Source: Oscillospiraceae bacterium (GTDB lineage: Bacteria > Bacillota > Clostridia > Oscillospirales > Ruminococcaceae). Taken from it: a stretch of DNA of 64,000 bases. The position numbers and the translations under genes were made by a program. Below the pieces are notes generated by a model that ran no database searches, had not been told where the DNA came from, and worked only from the letters and a program-made list of their open reading frames with translations. Numbering within the stretch: position 1 is the first letter of the stretch; every line of letters begins with the position of its first letter. Shown here piece by piece: positions 59,550 through 64,000 of the stretch. The stretch lies in the NCBI GenBank assembly GCA_017847835.1, contig JAGASH010000005.1, forward strand, positions 532,846 to 596,845. Direction: 5' to 3'.

Positions 59550-62500
59550 AATTCCCGCCGAGCAGGAAAAGCACAATTTCCGCATAACCGAGGAAACCGA
59601 AATCGGCGCGGGCGGTCTGAAAACCAAATTTCAGAATAACATCGCAGCGATTGAAACGCTGAAAAAAATCGAGCAGGAAAACCGCCTTGCTACACCCGAT
59701 GAACAGCAAATTCTTGCGAAATATGTCGGTTGGGGCGGTATGCCGCAGGCATTTGACGCGGGAAACGAGCAGTGGAGCAAGGAATACAAACAGCTTCGCG
59801 AGCTGCTCACGGACGATGAGTACAAGGCGGCTGCAGAAAGCACTTTGAACGCGCATTACACCTCGCCCGAGATTATCGGCGCGATGTACAAGGCGCTTGA
59901 AAACTTCGGCTTTACAGAGGGCAATGTGCTTGAACCGGCGATGGGCGTGGGAAATTTCTTCGGCTGTATTCCCGAAAAAATGCAGAACAGCAAGCTCTAC
60001 GGAGTGGAGTTGGACAGCATTACGGGACGTATCGCAAAGCAGCTCTACCCGCAGGCAGACGTCCGCGTGCAAGGATTTGAAAAAGCGGACTTCCCCGACA
60101 ACTTTTTTGACGCGGCAATCGGAAACGTGCCGTTCGGAAACTACGGAATAGCCGACAAGCGTTACGACAAGGAACATTTCCTCGTTCACGACTACTTTTT
60201 CGCGAAAACGCTTGACAAGGTTGCCCCCGGCGGCGTTGTTGCGTTCATCACCTCAAAAGGTACGCTCGACAAGGTAAACCCGAAAGTGCGTGAATATCTC
60301 GCGAAACGCGCCGACTTAATCGGTGCAATACGTCTGCCGAACAACGCTTTTAAGGGCGCAAACACCGAGGTTACATCGGACATTATCTTCCTGCAAAAGC
60401 GCGAGAAAATGGCGGTTGAAAGCCCCGATTGGTGCTATACCGCGAAAAATCCCGATGGAATAACCGTTAATCAGTATTTCATCGACAATCCCGATATGGT
60501 TCTCGGAAAGCTCGAATATACCTCGAGCGCGTTCGGGCAAGAGGTCACCTGTTCGCCTATCGATGGCGAAAAGCTCTCCGAACAGCTTGACCGAGCCGTT
60601 TCAAAACTCCGCGCAAACGTTGCCGTTCAAAAGCGTGCCGAACGGCAGGAAAAAGAGCGCGGCATTATCCCCGCAACAGCGGACGTGCGGAACTTCACGC
60701 ACACTCTCGTTGACGGAAAAATGTATTTCCGCGAGAACAACATAATGACCGAGGTCAGTCAGACCGGCAAAGACCTTGAACGTATGAAAGGGCTGCACGA
60801 ACTGCGGCTCACAATGCGTGAGCTGATTGACGCGCAGTCACAAAACTGCACGGACGATGAGCTGCACATTCTTCAGAACAAGCTGAACGAGCAGTACGAC
60901 AGCTTTACAAAGAATTTTGGCAGCATTAACGACAGACAGAACACGAGCGTTTTCGGCAACGATGACGATTATAACACGCTCTGTTCGCTCGAAATCGTTA
61001 ATGCGGAGAAGAAAACAGTCGAAAAATCGGATATTTTCACGCAGCGCACAATCAAGCCAACAACCGAAATAACGCACGTTGAAACTCCGCAGGAGGCGCT
61101 GCAAGTATCGATTGATATGAAAGGACGCGTGGACATCGCGTATATCTCGGAACTTTGCGGAAAAACGCCCGAAAACGTTACAAGTGAGCTTGTGCAAAGC
61201 GAAATGATTTACCTCAATCCCGAAAAATACAACGCAGACGAGCCGTTCGAGGGCTACGAGGAAACTTCCGAGTACCTCTCGGGCAACGTCCGCGAAAAGC
61301 TCCGCACAGCCGAAGCTGCCGCAAAGGAAAAACCCGAGTTGTTCGCGCGAAATGCCGCTGCTCTCTCCTCTGCCCTGCCCCCGACTATCGGCGCGGGAGA
61401 TATAACAGCTCACCTCGGCGCGTCTTGGATAGACGTGCAGGACTACGAAAAATTCCTCAAAGAATACCTCGGACGAGATGTCCCGTACATAACGCTGCGG
61501 AGAACCTTTGCGGGTGAATACAAGCTCGAAAACAAGACCGCAGACCGCAGCGTTGCCGCGATAAACACCTACGGCACGGAACGTATGAGCGCGTATCATA
61601 TATTTGAAAATCTGCTCAATCACCGCGATGTGACCGTTAAAGACCGCGTGGATTTGGGCGATGACAAGTATAAATATGTGGTAAATCAGAAACAAACGCA
61701 GCTTGCCGCCGAAAAAGCGCGGCAAATGAACGCAGCGTTCTCGAAATGGGTTTGGGACAACCCCGAGCGCCGCGAAAAGTACGTCACCCGCTACAACGAG
61801 CTGTTTAACAGCATAGTCGGGCGGCATTATGACGGCTCGCACCAAACTTTCCCCGGAATGTCCCCGTCCATTCAGTTAAAACCACATCAGCTTGACGCAG
61901 TTATGCGCTCGAAATTTGGCGGCAACACGCTGCTTGCACACTGCGTTGGCGCGGGAAAATCGTTTGAAATGATTGCCGCGACAATGGAAAAGAAACGTCT
62001 TGGGCTGATAAACAAGGCTTGCGTGGTCGTTCCAAAGGCGCTTGTCGGTCAGACGGCAAACGAGTGGCTGCGGCTCTACCCGCAGGCGAAAATCTTGGTT
62101 GCAGGCGACAACGACTTCTCAAAGGACAACAGACAAAAGTTCATCGGGCGCTGCTGCACGGGCGACTACGCGGCGGTTGTGATGAGCTACGAACAGTTCG
62201 AGAAAATTCCTATGTCGGTCGAGTACCGACAGCAGTTCTTACAAAAAGAGCTTGACAACATTCAGGCAGGCTTGGACGAGCTTCACCCCTACCGCGACAG
62301 GACAAGCATTAAGGACTTGCAGCGCGAACAGAAGCGCATTAAGGCGAAAATCGAAAAGCTGCTTGATACGGCGAAAACAAAGGACACCTCGCTCACGTTC
62401 GAGCAGCTCGGCTTCGACAGCCTTGTCGTTGACGAAGCGCACAACTACAAAAACGGCTTGGTTGTATCGAAGATGAACAACGTTTCGGGTGTTCAGACAA

Positions 62501-62599
62501 CCGCCGCGCAGAAATCCGAGGATATTTTGATGAAAACGCAGTATCTGAACGAAACCTACGGCGAGAAAAACATACTTTTCGCGACAGGAACGCCCGTAT

Positions 62600-64000
62600 T
62601 CACACCTTACCAACACTCAAATACTGAATTTAATATCAATGCCCGTTTCATCGGAAATCGTCACAACCTCAATCATCGTTAAAGCTATTTCGTGCTTTTC
62701 GTGAACCGACAATTCCGACCAACGTTTCAGCGGCTCGGACAGCGGCTTTGTGTCGATTTCCTTGTGCTTTCTCTGCTGTTTGTGTAATTTCTGTTCAAGC
62801 TCGGATTTCTGCTTGTGCAGGGCGTTTATGCGTTCCTGTATGTAGTCGAACAGCACCGTATCTGCATTTGCGAGTTTGTCCATAAGCTTGCGGATTTCAT
62901 CGTCAATGCGGGCGAGTTCGCCGTTAATTCTGTTCGCCTCTGTATCGGGCTTTGAACGCTTTTTCTTGGCTATTTCAAGCGTTTTTATACGCTCGTTCAT
63001 TGCTTCAAATACCGCCTGCTCTACTTCATCGGGGCGCAGCTTCAACGTCCTCTTTACACAGCTGTCCGCCCTATAAAAGCCCGTGTCAAAAAAGTATCTC
63101 CACTGCTTTGTGTGAGCCTTGTTCCAACTGTATGAAACGGAAATCGAGTACCCACAATAAGAGCATTTGAGCAGTCCCACAAGCCACGAATGGAGTGCGT
63201 CGCTGTTATTCGGTATTCTTTTGTTATGTGCCTTTTTATCCTGCACAGTAAGCCACGTCTGTGCATCCACAAGTCCCTCGTGATAGCCTACCTTGACATA
63301 AACAGGCGCACCCGAATGATGTTTTCCGTGCAAAAACAAGCCGTGTACTCCGTCATAAGCTTCAATGTCATCAAGCATTTCTACGCCCATTGACGAGAAA
63401 TAACGATAAACCTCTGCGTCTGCACGAACATAAAGCGGACTTTCAAGCAACCGAGAAATATGCGACCTGTCCATATTTGACCTGCCGTTTTTGCTTTCAA
63501 CCGAGATGTCAATGCCGTTCTGCCGGAAATACGACAAGACATCTTTCAGAGAGGTTGTCGGCTCTTTGTAAATCTCAAACGCCTTTGTAATAACGTGCGC
63601 CCTGTCGCCCGGAACAAGCACCGAGCCTGTTTTGCCGTTTATTGTGCGCCGTTCGGGAACATAGCCGTAATAAACCTTGCCGCCTTGATAGAAGCCTGTT
63701 TCACGAGCCTTTGTGTTATATGCGTCCGCAACTCTCGCCGCTATTGTTTCACGTTCAAACTCCGCAAAATTGAGTAGGTTATTCCTCATCATTCGCCCCT
63801 CTTTTGTTTCGGTGTTGAACGGCTCTGAAAGGGAAATAACGCTCACTCCCAGCTTGTCAAGCGTGTCTGTGATGTTGAGATATTCACGCATATTACGGGA
63901 AAATCTGTCGTATTTCTTCACGATAATTCGTGATATTTCGCCGTTTCGTGCGTCCGTCATCATCTCTTGAAAAGCAGGGCGATGTTCTATGTCCTTGCCC
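62600..64000. mobile_element. Nested element inserted in the helicase gene (left end)
   Basis: Helicase homology ends at about 62600, and the stop codon of a large serine recombinase lies at 62617. Large serine recombinases often sit at the very end of their elements, so the left junction is probably within 62595-62616. The rest of the element, and its right junction, are beyond the window. Confidence 0.75.
62617..64000 (-). CDS. Large serine recombinase (5' end outside window)
   Basis: 461 residues are visible and the frame stays open at the right edge, so the catalytic serine region is missing from view. Seen: IIVKKYDRFSRNMREYLN and FNTETKEGRMMRNNLLNFAE of the resolvase domain, the ERETIAARVADAY helix, the recombinase domain (about GGKVYYGYVPERR to RLLESPLYV), a zinc ribbon (LLKCSYCGYSIS with a later Cys) and a long coiled coil (KQKSELEQKLHKQQRKHKEI). 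It resembles TnpX-like transposon recombinases that insert and excise without a transposase. Confidence 0.92.
   Translation of the reverse strand, partial: GKDIEHRPAFQEMMTDARNGEISRIIVKKYDRFSRNMREYLNITDTLDKLGVSVISLSEPFNTETKEGRMMRNNLLNFAEFERETIAARVADAYNTKARETGFYQGGKVYYGYVPERRTINGKTGSVLVPGDRAHVITKAFEIYKEPTTSLKDVLSYFRQNGIDISVESKNGRSNMDRSHISRLLESPLYVRADAEVYRYFSSMGVEMLDDIEAYDGVHGLFLHGKHHSGAPVYVKVGYHEGLVDAQTWLTVQDKKAHNKRIPNNSDALHSWLVGLLKCSYCGYSISVSYSWNKAHTKQWRYFFDTGFYRADSCVKRTLKLRPDEVEQAVFEAMNERIKTLEIAKKKRSKPDTEANRINGELARIDDEIRKLMDKLANADTVLFDYIQERINALHKQKSELEQKLHKQQRKHKEIDTKPLSEPLKRWSELSVHEKHEIALTMIEVVTISDETGIDIKFSI

Larger units (their letters stand above)
55162..62682 (+). pseudogene. Giant N6-methylase/SNF2-like helicase, interrupted at its 3' end
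   Basis: The 2506-codon frame encodes a large polyvalent ICE protein. In order: an N-terminal antirestriction/primase-accessory-like domain (1-235), an Arg/Gly/Asp-rich linker that overlaps tnpV, a MuF C-terminal/BECR-type nuclease-like domain (about 410-595; VGCNQLPMLYTQQHLRDAI), several accessory domains, an adenine methylase region with NVPFG in place of NPP[FY] (about 1650), and the first helicase motifs (CVGAGKSFEM; VVDEAHNYKN). At ATGTPV (about 62594) homology stops abruptly and some 25 unrelated codons follow, where a recombinase element has inserted. The missing C-terminal half may lie beyond the window. Confidence 0.85.
31113..64000. mobile_element. Integrative conjugative element (left 33 kb)
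   Basis: It begins at the tRNA-Asn remnant and tyrosine integrase. It contains regulators, parAB, PcfB-like and VirD4 proteins, a VirB2/VirB6/PrgI/VirB4/CD1107-like T4SS, topoisomerase III, SSB and a giant helicase-methylase, the usual cargo of Tn1549-like Clostridia ICEs. The relaxase, oriT and right end are not seen here. A second, nested element occupies the extreme right. Confidence 0.85.

Noticed and set aside
60838..61845. 335-codon minus-strand frame inside the helicase gene
   Set aside because: It is fully antisense to the conserved helicase/methylase frame, with no start context or recognisable domain.

Overview
The window looks like chromosome from an anaerobic Gram-positive Clostridia (Ruminococcaceae/Oscillospiraceae-like, inferred from gene style, strong AGGAGG ribosome sites, Tn1549-type conjugation genes and lipoprotein signals; no rRNA is present to confirm it). 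It has three parts.

(1) 1-3.4 kb is housekeeping: a vitamin B6 divergon (pdxST against a MocR-type pdxR, with overlapping divergent promoters) and a thioredoxin.

(2) 3.4-29.4 kb is a self-contained locus that I consider the most interesting part. A long leftward gene run (20.5 to 3.4 kb) encodes a minimal type IV secretion machine: a VirB2-like pilin, a CPBP membrane protease, a VirD4 coupling ATPase, two VirB6/TrbL-like proteins and a VirB3-VirB4 fusion. With these come two Ig-like surface proteins, a solute-binding-like lipoprotein, two further lipoproteins and a STAS protein. No relaxase, topoisomerase or other DNA-processing gene is present. Five otherwise unassigned proteins in the locus end in the same motif ([RK]-x-[RK]-hydrophobic-[ST]-F-x-[DE]-L, 25-33 residues from the C-terminus), as expected of secretion substrates. 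Four promoters with the same layout (TG T/A TAC-like -35, exactly 17 bp, GTATAAAC) precede the pilin operon and three of the motif-bearing units. The locus carries its own sigma factor, and a MalT/LuxR-like STAND regulator upstream of it whose promoter overlaps a perfect 10+2+10 palindrome. I infer a regulated, protein-exporting T4SS: regulator, then sigma factor, then machine plus substrates. An isochorismatase-family hydrolase and a LytTR regulator follow.

(3) From 31.1 kb to the right edge is an integrative conjugative element (ICE). Its left end is a 45-nt 3' remnant of tRNA-Asn next to a tyrosine integrase. It carries regulators (including a sigma region 4-alpha-CTD fusion), parA/parB, a PcfB-like protein, a second complete-looking T4SS, topoisomerase III, SSB, a SpoVG-domain protein and a giant methylase/helicase gene. 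Fourteen copies of a 16-bp palindrome (GTGCTACATATAGCAC and variants) are scattered only through this ICE. A candidate structured RNA lies between the integrase and the first regulator. At 62.6 kb the giant helicase is interrupted by a nested element carrying a large serine recombinase that runs off the right edge. The ICE relaxase and right end are not in the window.
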